Part shown: one piece after another, positions 1 to 10,890 of the stretch | Layout of the letters: each line of letters begins with the position of its first letter | How positions within the stretch are numbered: the stretch's first letter is position 1 | Source: Takakia lepidozioides | Taxonomy: Eukaryota > Streptophyta > Takakiopsida > Takakiales > Takakiaceae | Length of the DNA stretch: 60,000 nucleotides | Assembly (NCBI GenBank): GCA_030704615.1 | Contig: CM060731.1 | Location: 5,520,001 to 5,580,000, forward strand | Direction of reading: 5' to 3' | Translations under genes and position numbers: made by a program | Notes under the pieces: generated by a model | What the model was told of the DNA's origin: nothing | What the model saw: the letters and a program-made list of their open reading frames with translations, nothing else | Databases searched by the model: none

Positions 1-1743
1 ATCTCGACGGCTCTCGCTGAGGAAGACGCCGACATCAATGACATGCATCTATCTGACGAGGAGTTCTTTGCGAATGACCAAGCGTACCAAATTCGCTCTA
101 CACAGCATAAGGAATCCACCCCCAACGGTCATGCACCATCTCACCAAGGCTCGAAGCTACCTGGGCCTACAGGGCCCACCAATCCCCAGCGGACTCTCAA
201 GCCAGCACAGCTCACATCACCAGCGGGGCTGGAGGCAGCTAGCCCGGGCCTCAAACGCCCCTCTAGTGCATCCAACAAACGCCCCTCTAGTGCATTCAAT
301 AGTACGGCAAGGAGCTCGCACTCCGATTCCAAAAAGTCAAGGGGCCACGACTTGCACGATTCATCCCCTCAACTGGCAATCTCTAGTGCCCCAACTTCTC
401 CACGGCTTTGGATGGGATACCTTGCACTCGAGAAGCACGCACTTGACAGTGGGCTGCCCTACGTTGAGGAGATGCGTCCAACGACAAAACTCCGTAAGCT
501 TGGTCTTCAAGACTCAGAAATTCACGACTTAAGGTACTGCTACAAAGCATTCCCCCATGTTCCCCAGCTCTATTTTCCTACTACTAGATTGGACAGGAAG
601 GAGGGACAACTCTACCCACTCACTCAGTTACCAAAGGGCACCCCGGTTGACCCAGATTCTGGATTATCCGCCACACCTCACCACATCATGATTCGATTTG
701 ATAGCGACACCGATATGCCCAAGGAGCAGGCTTTGTACCGTGCAAAAAAGAGGTTCGATGACATGAACATCCCCTTGGGTAAGGTCCTCTATGCACCAAT
801 CACTGCCTTCACCAAGCACGGTAGCAAACGGTGGTTAGGCCTACTAAAAGTGGAATTACTGAACCCTGCCATGATGGTATTGCTGGCAACCGAGCCTTTG
901 TTATGGAAATGGCTTTTGGGATACCTATGCAAGGGAAAGTAGAGAAGGCATTTGAGCTTAACGCCTCCACCGAATACCTTTCGTTGTATCTGTCTAGTGA
1001 AGTCTTACAGGGCACCGTCGACCATAAACTCGCAATGCACTTCATCATGGAAACATTCCTGCATGGCGACGAGTTTGAGATTATGTACGTCCAAAAATCA
1101 AGGCCTGATACTAAGTTTTGTTTTATCTACCTGGCTTCCGCGGACTCTAAGAAAAGGATGTTGTCACAAGGAGTCAGAATCGAACACACTCTCTTAAAAC
1201 CGCAGCTCCGCTCCCGCCGTACCAATGTGACTGGCCTCACCGCAACACCGCAGGAAGTCGTAGCGGAACGTGATATACTCACATTGGTAGTCAAGAACCT
1301 TAACCAGCTGCACACTCAAGCTGCGACAGAAGATGCTCTCAGAGGTTTCTTCGGCAAAGACAACCTTGCACAAATCTACTTCAGCGGAGTAGCCCCGACA
1401 GAGAAGTTCAAGCACTTAGGCATGGCACTCCTCACTTGTAAGAACCCCAGCATCTATGCTCCGTGGTGCCACAAACCGCATATCCTCATCATCGACAAAT
1501 ACGTCAACTTCGAACCACACACTCACAACCTGAACGGTTCTACCCCCCCCAGCTAACGACATTCTGAAGCGTCTCTATGTGGCCAACATAAATCAAGCTT
1601 TGGCTGACACAATTAACTCTCTCAACATCCAGACCGACTCTGGATCGGCTGCAGGGCTTGCCTCTATGATGAGTGAAATCGACAGGAAACTGGCGTACCA
1701 TGCCATTTCAATCAAGACGGATATACGGGGTGATGTAGTGTGA
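1..1743 (+). pseudogene. Unknown gene with two RRM-like regions, copy 1 (5' end outside window, frameshifted)
   Basis: This is the left-truncated copy of the gene that starts at 45,801 in copy 2. Coding runs in one frame to ~830, shifts to a frame open from 831 to 1,556, and shifts again at a run of eight C (~1,545), after which another ~65 codons are open to a TGA at 1,741-1,743. The first part is low-complexity and basic, rich in S, P and K, with a duplicated KRPSSASN/KRPSSAFN motif. The second part has two stretches with RRM-like strand-helix-strand order, around FCFIYLASADSKKRM and DILTLVVKNLN. I do not recognise the family; a transposon ORF1-type nucleic-acid-binding protein is one possibility. 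The copies differ at ~776 (CCCC here, CCC in copy 2), which moves the frame, so some breaks may be consensus errors. Confidence 0.55.
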
Positions 1744-1745
1744 AA

Positions 1746-1787
1746 AGAAGGGGGCATATATCCCCTTCTGTCTAATTCTAATCTAGT
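1746..1787 (+). other. Hairpin followed by CTAGT, just after the stop of the unknown gene
   Basis: Three bases after the stop codon is a perfect 8-bp stem (AGAAGGGG at 1746-1753 and CCCCTTCT at 1762-1769) with an 8-base loop. Thirteen bases further is CTAGT. A hairpin a little over ten bases before CTRRT is the classical Helitron 3' end, but I found no Rep/helicase and no 5' TC terminus, so a transcript 3'-end structure is equally possible. It is repeated at 47,710-47,751. Confidence 0.3.
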
Positions 1788-3321
1788 TCTTAGTGCAAGG
1801 TCTTGTTGTTATCCTGGTTCTCTCACACAGGTTGGCTATATCCAGGCTGTTTATGATCAAGGTTCATAAAGCCCTCATCCACGCCGCAGCGGAAGAGAGG
1901 ACATGGATGGGACAAGTGAAGGTGTTTCCTGCATAGTGCAACAGGCCTGACTAGGGTTCTGTCTTGCACCAGCTTAGTCCTCATGCTGATATGGTCACTC
2001 AAACAGCTTACCAGAGGGTTAATGACATCCTATGAGTTCACCATTTGCATGTAGCATCTACATTGAACCCCCTTTGTTGTCATGCAATCACCAAAAATGC
2101 AAGGCAACATGGATCTACCATACAGAGCAGGTCTGATATTTCTATGCAACTCATGGTGTTTCCTTTATCTCTCAACTGGCCCTCCCTTCATCATTCTTTT
2201 GCTAAACGGATCTCTCTTCTTCCCAGTGTTTTCTCTCCCTTTCTGATGCAAGTGCCTATATTAGACCGGACAGCCCCTCTTCATGCAATGCAGATATACC
2301 AAGGCACACATCCAGTGGAGACCTTTCGCAAAAATCCTCCTTGGAATCATAAGTACACACCACATTCTCTCTTAGCTTTTCTCTCCTCCCAAACAGAATC
2401 TCTCCTCATTCTCATACCCTAATGCTGACAGTTACAAACCCTCTCCCTCATTTCTATCTTGTAGCAAGTGCACCGATTCCCTTGGTGAATCTCTCTATAC
2501 TGTTCATTTTGCAGATTTGTTTAACTCTAAACACTGATGCACAGTTTGCTCCAGATTCAGTGTACTGAATCATAAAATCAAAAGCAGGACAAACACTATA
2601 TATGCATTGATTGTAGATGGGTTGCATCTGCCTTCTATCACCATTCCCCAAAGACATGCATCATCTCTCATCCTCTCTACACCATTCTGGTTTGAAGCCC
2701 AAGCCACCACTCCATTCCATTTTTCAAAACGTTCTCATACTCTCTCCACTAACTCCAGAGCCTTCAATCATTTCAGCGACATCTATCTCAGTAAAAAAAA
2801 AACCCCCCATGTCTCTATTAACTTAGCTGTCTTATACTCCAGCTGAAGCGGTGGGATTACCTGTCCGAAATGGCACCTCACCATTTCTGTCAGCAACTAC
2901 CCTAACTCATCTTGTCGTTTGAATGCCACGTTGTAAAAACAAAGATCTATGCATGTCAGATCCTGTCATCGCTCTGCCACCCCACCTTTCAGATATTCGT
3001 CGATTCAAGCGTTCAGAGAGTCATAACGGCTCTGTTTCAGCCCATGGTAGTAACCCTGTCGCTTGCCAACTAACTACCCTATGGTTCTATATGTACAATT
3101 CTCTCCTAAGCATTGATATGGTCCTATAGCAAGAAGACAGAAAGCAGCTAGTTTTAATTACAGATAACCTGATTCGCCATCTGTTTTCCCTATGTCTCAT
3201 TGAATGCAGGTTCATTTCTTGGAGACCCGCTCCCTATCTGATTTTTCATGTTATCAGTTCTGGCCACAAATCATGTAGTTTCTCATCCACTTTCTGATAC
3301 TGTGCCTGCATTGTTTTGTAG
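1788..3321. other. No supported gene; pyrimidine-rich spacer
   Basis: Open frames here are short, overlap in several frames and show no coding bias. The stretch is CT-rich on the plus strand and ends in a polypyrimidine-like tract plus AG (acceptor at 3320-3321), so part of it may be an intron leading into the next exon. Confidence 0.4.
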
Positions 3322-3922
3322 GTATATCAAGAACGTTCTGATTCCTGGGAACAACCTAAGCAAGTACCCAGGCTTCATCGACTTGTGGGCTGACTCCTCC
3401 AACAGCCACACCATGTACACTGCAGCAATCCTCAGGGATTACGGTACATATCACCTCAAAGACTGCTGCTGGTATCTCGACATACCAAAATCAGATTGCC
3501 CATGGTATGAGTTGCAGACATGGAACCAGAACGACAATGCCGAGTCCTTGGCTCCTCTAACAGACAGGGAACTGCATGACAGAAACCTACGAAACCTCGC
3601 TGAGAAGGAACCTGCAGCCACACACACTCCGGCGAGAGGGAAGGGGAAGGGAAATGGCACAAAGGACAAAGGGAAGGAGAAGAGCGCCCAAGGGGATGCT
3701 GCAGTAGGTGTTGGTTCCCAAACCCCAATTGCAACCAAGGATCGCAAACGCAAGGGGAAGTTTGAGCCATACGACGCAGTGGAACACCCATCCCGAATCA
3801 ACCGAGAATGCAGATGCGAGCTTGTAAACGACTCATTCCTTGCCATGATGGAGACTAGGAAAGGTGGTTACACTGGAGATCCCTCTCCAACGTGGGTTAA
3901 GATGAGTGCTTTTCTTGAGTCG
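3322..3922 (+). CDS. Lysine/glycine-rich exon of an unknown gene, copy 1
   Basis: A 601-base open stretch is bounded by TTTTGTAG before it and GTAAGC after it, which are good plant splice acceptor and donor sequences. The frame begins YIKNVLIPGNNLSKYPGFID and later carries a highly basic segment rich in K, G and E, then RINRECRCELVNDSFLA and WVKMSAF near the end. The frame stays open into the flanks (3,248-4,012), but the flanks read like intron. I do not recognise the protein. The preceding unknown gene has its own stop at 1,743, so this is probably an exon of a separate transcript on the same mobile segment. The copy at 49,286-49,886 appears unchanged. Confidence 0.4.
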
Positions 3923-4503
3923 GTAAGCAAATCTCTCATCTTCACTGATGTAAAATTCCCACCTTTACTGTTGCATATTTCCCATCTTCGATGTGATTTT
4001 CAAATTTGGTAGCACTTCACCTGCCCTGGCAGCTGTTGAGCTGCTCCATCTCCTCATTACTGTGCTCATCAAGACAATGGCGGCAGCGGTGGTGCACCGC
4101 TCTCATCACATGCTGAGTCTTCAGATTTGATCATTACTTACGAAGAAGGCGGCACCGCTTCCTCTTGCACAGAATGCCAAGCAAGAGCCCTTAACGTTGC
4201 TCTTTAAAGCAAGCTGATTCCCCTTGCATAGGTGGAACTTTCTCAGACATACTGTGCTGCCAACACCACTGCAGCAGCTGCGAAAAGATGCACGCACTCT
4301 TCCCCTTCGTTTTTCACATCCCGAGTTTCTAGGGTTAAACATCATCGATGAAAATCATTCATCCTAGGGATGAAAAAAGGCGCATGTCATAACTTAGCCA
4401 TATTTTGTCCTGGCAGAGCAATAGCATAGTGTTCCCATGGAATTACCTGTAGACATGGATAACTCCTTCCCCTCATTAGCTCTAAGGCACTCCCTTCGTA
4501 GCA
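3923..4503. other. No supported gene; likely intron or spacer
   Basis: It begins with the GTAAGC donor and ends in CTTCGTAGCAG, an acceptor-like sequence directly before the next open frame. No convincing coding sequence was seen on either strand. Confidence 0.3.
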
Positions 4504-4740
4504 GTGCCGAATCTTGATGCCAAACAAAAATTTGAATATTACCCCTTGCATTCACACTACAGTGATCTAGCAGCCATGGAAAAGCGGGTTGCTTCTACCT
4601 TGGCCGCCCAACAGGCGGAACACCATGCGTACTCGGTTTCACTGCAAGAATCAATTACCAAGAATCTAGGGGCCAACCTGGCCCACTTCTACACTCATGC
4701 CAACTTGGTCCTTGAGAAGCTCCCGCTTCCCCGAGCATGA
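4504..4740 (+). CDS. Small unknown ORF or terminal exon, copy 1
   Basis: A 78-codon frame ends at TGA 4,738-4,740. It begins with GTG and follows an AG at about 4,500, so it is better read as a last exon than a free ORF. The translation is mildly amphipathic and alpha-helical in character (segments such as AAMEKRVASTLAAQQAEHHA) with no motif I know. It lies on the same strand and 0.6 kb downstream of the lysine-rich exon and may end the same transcript. The copy at 50,468-50,704 is identical in the ORF. Confidence 0.3.
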   Translation: MPNLDAKQKFEYYPLHSHYSDLAAMEKRVASTLAAQQAEHHAYSVSLQESITKNLGANLAHFYTHANLVLEKLPLPRA

Positions 4741-5351
4741 CCAATCACCCTGCCGGACAAGTTGACTCTAACAACATACCAACTCCACAAACAGGGAGAT
4801 ACAGGCCTGCAGCCCTCATCGAGCTCCAACACAACGGGCCTCCTAAATTTGACACCACAAGATTTCTTGCAGCCATGCCTACATCTGAACACACCAAACA
4901 GTAGCTGCCTGCCATCCTTCACACTGCCAATGACCAGGCCCTGGCCACCATCACCGTGATCGACAATACGACCGATGCGTAAAACACCACTGTGGCCCCC
5001 GGGCTACACAAGTGACCGTTGGGAGCTCTCTAGATTCTTCCCTCACACCCAACTGTCCTCCCCTCTGGCTATCTACCTACTTCTCTTTTCTCTTTGCAAG
5101 CTGCGGCTTGACTGCAACCACCCCTGTGTTATTGCAATATCACGATGCATCCTACGCTTCCAAGCGCCTCTCTCAGTGTTTGCATTTCTCTCACCAACAG
5201 CTAAGCTCACACCCCATGCGCCTGCACTATTCAGGCACTACTCATCTCTTTTACAAACCGTTAGCACCAGCCGCTGTCCCTCAAACCAACTGCTCATACG
5301 GCTCACCGCTGGGATACTGGCTATTTACACCATTCCCACACCTGTACCAAT
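4741..5351. other. No supported gene; C-rich spacer
   Basis: Long overlapping open frames on the plus strand arise from the C- and CT-rich composition. They show no domain and no codon pattern that would support a protein. Confidence 0.35.
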
Positions 5352-6297
5352 ACTAATAGACTGATTAACATACACATACATGACCCTCCCAGCCCACATT
5401 TCTCCACATACCCCTCACATATAACTAGTATAGGCTTGCAAGCCTCTGAATCCCCCTCATTATCCTGGGCTTCTCACCTTACCCACCTGCTTTACATGGG
5501 TACAATAGCACCTGTATTATTACCCACTCCACATTTCATCCCCATAGCCATGCTCATCCATAGGCAGCCCCGTGGCCACACCTTGGCCATGTCTAACCTC
5601 CGCTTCATCCCCGCACTAATGCCCACACCCACCGATACCCATCGGCGGATGCTATCCCAACTACCCCAATCTGCAGTTATTTATCTACGGTGGCCACCAC
5701 AACCACCCCAATCTACATATATTCATCCGCGCCCGCCCCCACACCCATGCACATCCAATAATCCCTCTCATACTATCAAATCACGGCCGTATATCTCTAA
5801 TAAACCTGCCGCCCGCCGACTGTGCGGAGACGTTCATCCAGTCAGCCGGACACTCACCCAGCCGGCCAGTCAGCTATCCATCCACCCTACTAACAGACTG
5901 ATCAACACACACATATATACCCCCCCCTAGCCCATATTTTTCCCCACACCCCTCATATATGACCAGTACAGGCTCGCAAGCCCTCAAATCACCATCATTA
6001 TCCTGGGCACACCTCACCCCCCTGCTCTACATGGCAACAATAACCCCTTTATTATTCCCCACTCCACATGTCATCCCCATAGACACGCTCATACCCAGGC
6101 AGCCCCGTGACCATATCCTGGCCATATCTACCCGCCACTTCATCCCCGCACTAATACCCATCCATGGCTACTATTCCAGCTACCCCAATCTACAATTATT
6201 CATCTGCGGTTGCCATCCCATCTACCCCAATCTACATATCTTCACCCACAGCTGCCATCCCTTCTACCCCCACCTACTTCTAAAAAATGGTCTCTAT
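5352..6297 (+). repeat. Diverged tandem repeat, about 540-bp unit, copy 1
   Basis: Two successive units share the order AGACTGAT, AACA(T/C)ACACATA, CCCCTCA, CATATA, GCTT/CGCAAGCC, CATTATCCTGGGC, CTCCACAT, TCATCCCCATAG, GGCAGCCCCGTG, CTTCATCCCCGCACTAAT. The first starts at ~5,352 and the second at ~5,890, ending against the CACTA-like terminus. Identity is moderate, so the duplication is much older than the block duplication. No protein function is evident. Confidence 0.7.
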
Positions 6298-6448
6298 CAC
6301 TACAGGAAAGGGGGGCCTTTGCGACGCCCGCGCCACGCCGCAGCGTCGGGAAAACGCCCTTTTCGGGCACGTGGGAGCCGTAGAATTTGCGACGCCCGGC
6401 CGTCGCCAAAATTACGTCACAAAAAATGCGACGTATGGGGGTCGCGAC
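6298..6448 (+). mobile_element. CACTA (EnSpm)-like terminus with subterminal GCGACG repeats, copy 1
   Basis: The sequence begins CACTACAGGAAAGGGGGGCC at 6,298. It is followed by about 130 bases packed with GCGACG and its inverse (GCGACGCCC, CGTCGGG, GCGACGCCCGGCCGTCGCC, GCGACGTATGGGGGTCGC). CACTA elements typically have a CACTA terminal inverted repeat followed by short subterminal repeats in both orientations. The terminus points right, so the element would include the retrotransposon sequence that begins abruptly at 6,449. I found no matching TGTAGTG end or CACTA transposase in the window, so the call rests on one end only. Confidence 0.55.
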
Positions 6449-7076
6449 ACACCAGCATGGTGAATGCCCCTCTAGTAGACCCACACAACATGCACCTCAA
6501 ACTTGCAGGTACCACTGCCAGGTTTGGGTCAACCCTTCCATCAACATTTGGAAGGTGACATGGCGCGCAATTACGCACATGGTCCTTCCAAATCATGCCA
6601 TCCCAACCCTCCAAGATCAAGACTCCTGAGGGCAACACCTCTCGAACCCTCAAAATAGTACGTCCTGCAGTCACATCCAAGGTCGTATGAGCAGTCTGCT
6701 GCAGATAAACATAGTCACCAGGGTTGAATCTCCGAACCCCAGGACGATAGCCCCCACCACGTATGGTAGCATACCTCAACGTATCACGATGTTGTGCAAT
6801 GGCAAGGTTCTCGAAAGCCATGGGCATGACTTTCTTGAACAACTCTGCACGCTGCTCACATGCACGTGCCCACACGTCCGGATCGTCAAGGTTAAGAATT
6901 GTAGCAACTTCTCTGCGAATAGATGTAGGCAAATCCGGCTCTCGGCCAAAGAGAAAAAAGTATGGTGAGAAGGAGGCAAGTGATGCTTGCTTGCTGAACC
7001 TGTAGCCCATGGCTAACCAGGGTAACTGAAGGTCCCAATCTCCTAGGTGTCCCTTCTGCAAGCCATACTTGCGCAA
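6449..7076 (-). pseudogene. Integrase C-terminal part and truncated PHD finger, copy A
   Basis: The frame covers the integrase C-terminal region (GREPDLPTSIRREV, a GDYVYLQQ strand typical of gypsy integrase C-termini) and the linker to the PHD finger. Of the PHD zinc ligands only CMLC and the following C (MLVC) remain; after that the frame reads into the CACTA-like terminus as RDPHTSH. The second half of the finger (CxxC, HxxC, CxxC) seen in copy C at 28,176-28,310 is missing. The upstream integrase core lies in an overlapping frame (7,043-8,539), so a frameshift separates the two. Confidence 0.85.
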
Positions 7077-9482
7077 ACCCTCTTTACTGTCTGAACAACT
7101 CTCTGCGCCAAGCCATCGGCCTCAGGATGATCCCGAGAAGTGGTGCGGTGGTCTATCAAGGCCTTGTAACACAAAGCCTGAAACTCCCCCAAGAACTCTC
7201 TCCCTTGGTCCGTGAGTACCTCAGCTGGAGCACCGAATCGGCTAAGCACACAATCCAAGAATGCATACGCAGCTCCCTCACTAGCCTTATCAGGCAATGG
7301 AACCAATTCAATCAACTTGGAGAAGTGCTCCACCATCACCAACACGTACTTGTTATGGCGCATGGTCAGTGGCAACGGCCCTGCGAAGTCAAGACTCCAC
7401 CTGTAGCCCAATCCCATTATCAGAAGAGGGTGCAATTGTGGAGTAGGGGCGTTGAATGAAGCACGCACCCTGTCACACACCATGCACCTAGCCACAAATT
7501 GTTGCACCTCTGTGTGCATACCACGCCACCAATACTGCCCCTGCAGTAGACTATGAGTGCGTCGCACCCCAAAATGCCCCAACTCCTCATGGGCATGCCG
7601 CACTAACCGTGCCCGCTGTGTTGGGTGAGGCACAATCCTCACTCGACCATCCTCCCACACTCGGAGCAGGTGTGTCCCCTCCCACTTGAACCTCTTGGCT
7701 CGTTGTAGGATCCGATCCCTCTCCTTGGCAGTCACAGTGGCTGTAGTGTCTCCAGTGCGGAGGTAGTCCAACACAACTGAATCCTCATGTATATCTTTGG
7801 CGCCACCTTGCTCATTGCTGGCCTCAGGGTCCTCAGACACTTGATCTACAATCATCCCTGTTGCAGATCCAACCTGGCCTTCCGCTGCCAAGATACACCG
7901 AAATGCAGATGCATGCCATCCGGGCACCATCTTCTCGTCCGTCTCACCATGCCACCAAGTTCCAGTGTCATCCTGCTGGCTCGTGCATGGATTGCGACTC
8001 AACCCATCTACATTGCGATTGACCAAACCCGGTCGATGCACCACCTGAAAGTCATACTCTTGAAGGATGAGTGCCCACCGTGCAAGCTTCCCCGTAAGCT
8101 TGTCTGACTCCATCAACCACTTGAGTGGTTGGTGATCCGTGACAAGGGTGAAGAGATTGCCGTATAGATAGCACCTGAAGTGTGCCACGGCCCACACCGC
8201 AGCTAAGCATTCTCCCTCATATGAGCTATACTTAGACTCTGCAACGTTGTTCGAGCGGCTAGCATAAGCCACTACGAACTCTCTTCCCTCATCATCCACC
8301 TGTGTGAGCACCGCTCCAAGCCCCAGCATGCTCCAATCTGTATGCAGCTGAAAAGGACGCCCCCTGATAGGTCGTCTCAAGATGGGCGCCGAGGTCAACC
8401 TCGCCTTGAGCTCTTGAAAAACTTGTTCTTGCTCATCTTCCCACTGCCACTCCTGGTCCACCTTGGTCAGCTTGGTTAGAGCCTTTGCAATGGCACTAAA
8501 TCCCTTAACAAACCGTCTATAATAGTTTGCTAACCCCATGAAAGCTCGAACTCGGCTTACATCCGTGGGGCGTGGAACTTGTGCAATGGTCTCTACCTTA
8601 GTCTGCTATACCCCCAATCCTCCAGGATATATCATGTGACGCAGATACTCAATCTGGTTGTGGAAAAACTTGCACTTTCCCGGATGTAACTTCAATCCGT
8701 GCGCCCTCAAGCGCTCAAATACCCCCTGAAGGTGTCTCTCATGCTCTTCCACCGTAGCACTAAAGATGATGATCATCTATGTAGCACCGAGCAAACTCCA
8801 CCCCTGCTAGAATCCTGTCCATGACTCTCTGAAACTCTGCCGGAGCGTTCTTAAGCCCAAATAGTAAGAACCGCCACTGGTATAGGCAATCCTTCCCGTG
8901 CTCATTGATCCCCTAGAATGCCGTCTTTTGCTTATCCGCCTCCTTGATCGGCAACTGGTGATATCCGGATCATAAATCCAACGTACTAAAGACCTTGGCA
9001 TGCCCAATGGCATCAAAGATCTCCTCTGGTGTTGGCATGGCATACCTATCGGACTTGGTCTGACGATTTACAGGCCGGTAATCACCGCACATACGTCTCT
9101 CCGTCGAATTGCCAAAGACATCCTTCTTGGCTGACATCACTGTGGCTGAAGCATACTCTCCCCCAGATAGCTCCACCAAACCAGCCTCCCAAAGGTCGTG
9201 AGTTCTCATCTGAATCAAGGACCTCTCCATGTCACTGTATCTATAGGGTCTTCGAAAGATTGGCGTGTCAGTAGCCAATTCAATGCGAATCTCTTGACCC
9301 GTCAGTGCTCCTAAGTCATTCAAACTGAAGGCAAAGCAGTTCCTGTAAGCCCTCAAGAACCGCCGTATACGTCGTCTCTCTCCTCCGGTGACTATAGGTC
9401 CAACATCAGGCTCCCAATTGTCCTCCGTGACTGCAACCTTGAGTCCAGCAGGCTTAGAGGTAGAAGACGCGTCCCGTGGTTG
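7043..9482 (-). pseudogene. Reverse transcriptase, RNase H and integrase core, copy A (broken)
   Basis: From right to left: RT fingers/palm (RMCGDYRPVNRQTKSDRYAM), then the YIDD region at ~8,780 with a 2-base deletion, RNase H with its catalytic residues visible (LHTDWS, YEGECLAA, VTDHQPLKW), the integrase zinc domain (HAHEELGH, CMVC) and the integrase core (SLDFAG, LTDQGREF). At the third catalytic position the protein reads LAQRVV where copy C has LAERVV, so the DDE Glu is Gln. Stops interrupt RT at LDL(stop)SGY, at GIN (W to stop) and at QQTKVE (Q to stop). The region from 7,043 to 8,539 is one uninterrupted 498-codon frame. Confidence 0.9.
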
Positions 9483-9485
9483 CTA
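9477..9485 (-). promoter_or_regulatory. Conserved UAG CAA CCA before RT, copy A
   Basis: Read on the minus strand, the codons are GCA UAG CAA CCA CGG. The frame is open from this stop into RT (same phase as the RT frame at 9,356). Once a 1-base C-run expansion at ~9,900 that is absent from copy D is discounted, the methyltransferase is in this phase too. UAG followed by CAR-YYA is the known tobamovirus-type readthrough context. Confidence 0.6.
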
Positions 9486-10890
9486 TGCTGCAACCTCTTG
9501 AGCAGTGACCACTGCCTCCTCTGTCAGTGACAATGTCTCATCCTGCCCCATCATCCCATCCTTGAGGATCTCCTCAATCCGAGAAAAATCCCCAACCTGA
9601 TCCATCACTGCCGCCTTGGCTGCCAACTCCTTCTAAATCTCGAGCACCTCCCACGTGTGCCATGGATGCGGCCTGCACCTCGTGGTCCTCACCTACTCGC
9701 CCCCACTTGCTGCCTGTACCGTCTCGGTAGGCAGGGAGACCATGAAGGGAAGTGTACTCCGTACTCTGCGCTACTCAGCCATAGCCAAGCTGATAATCCA
9801 GGTCAAGCAATTGAGATCCATTGCTTGCCCCAACACCTGACGACGTGATGCCTCAGAAAGAGATGGCACCGCCGTGGTACCTGTGGTAAAACCCATCGCC
9901 CCGCTCGCGCTCGTCAGCATTGGGCTCCACTAATGCTGCTCGTGGTTGACCCACCCTGTTGACCACTGCCAAAGGCAAACGGTCATCGTGTCTCACACGT
10001 TGAGACTGCCTCCCTGTGTCCAAAATGCTATCCACTGTGAGGTGTGCTGGCCGCTGCACCCCATCAAATGCACGCTTGAGCAGTGCGGGTGGCATCAAGT
10101 TAGTCCACCATAGTTGTGGACGATGAGCCCATGACCCCACTGCAGCTGCATCCAGCAACACTGCTGACCCAAGCCATGACCGGACTTGATGCACACTGGC
10201 CATCACCCTGGCCCAAGAATCACCCATTAGTGGCACATTCTCCAAGATGTATGCTGGAGATACAGCTTGATGAAGTTGCAAGTGGCGCAAAATCCGCACC
10301 ATCTCCCAAAACAGACCCGTCCTCGAGTCTCGCAATCCATTGCTATGCCCGGCTGATGAATGCCCTTTGCAGGGCCAACCTGCCACTACCAGATCAATGG
10401 AGCCAACCTGCTCCAAATCCTGCGCCCCCAGCAACGAAATGTCTGCTGGCAAGGCTTGTTGGTATCCACGAACTGCAGACACTAGCAACAAATCAGGGTA
10501 CTGCTGTACCAACTGAGCAACATGGCGCAGTGAGACGCGTCGTGCAGTCTCATCCCTCTCCACATACAGGTAACGTCGAACTCGTACACCTGCCTGCAGT
10601 ACTGCAGCCAATCCAGTGCTGATCCCGCCAAACAAGTCCAGAAGGCATATGCCTTCATCCGGGCACTGCCACACAAGAGGTGTGGTGTCCAATGGCAACA
10701 ACTGAGGTGGTCCTGGTGCAATCACCGCACTCTCCTCTTCTCCTGACGGTACGAAGGCCTCTACCCAGGCTTGTTGTACCCGTCCATCAGCAGCCTGCTG
10801 CAAATCCTTGCTCGTACCCCATAATGGAGTGTGAGCAACCATGGCACATCCTCTGCATGGGCATTGCCTTCCAGCAACTCTCCAGGCCAA
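9486..10890 (-). pseudogene. DNMT3-like cytosine-5 DNA methyltransferase domain, copy A
   Basis: The frame contains the C5-methyltransferase motifs in order: motif I LLDLFGGISTGLAAV (SAM binding), motif II/III YVERDE, motif IV GWPCKGHS (catalytic Cys at 10,369-10,371), SRTGLFWEMVRIL, motif VI ILENV, and the DNMT3-type AHRPQLWWTNL box. A 1-base insertion at ~9,900 breaks the frame just before motif IX/X (ADERER, RRQVLGQAMDLN), and CAA has become a stop after LAMAE. The residue after the catalytic Cys is Lys, where copies B and C have Gln, as is usual for PCQ enzymes. The 5' part of this frame (from 10,890) is the tail of the protease region, so protease and methyltransferase are one polyprotein. 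Confidence 0.9.

Noticed and set aside
3451-3846. Minus-strand frames of 111-131 codons opposite the lysine-rich exon (and 49,415-49,810)
   Set aside because: Shadow of the plus-strand exon; the plus-strand splice signals and composition support that strand.
5012-6558. Plus-strand ORFs of 114-199 codons in the C-rich region
   Set aside because: Produced by C/CT-rich composition and the tandem repeat; proline/threonine/serine-rich translations with no domain.
10116-10622. A 168-codon open frame opposite the methyltransferase, repeated in all four copies (also 12,640-13,146, 56,077-56,583 and, shorter, 24,053-24,370)
   Set aside because: It is the mirror of the MTase codons, and its conservation follows from the sense strand. 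It has no domain or start context of its own.
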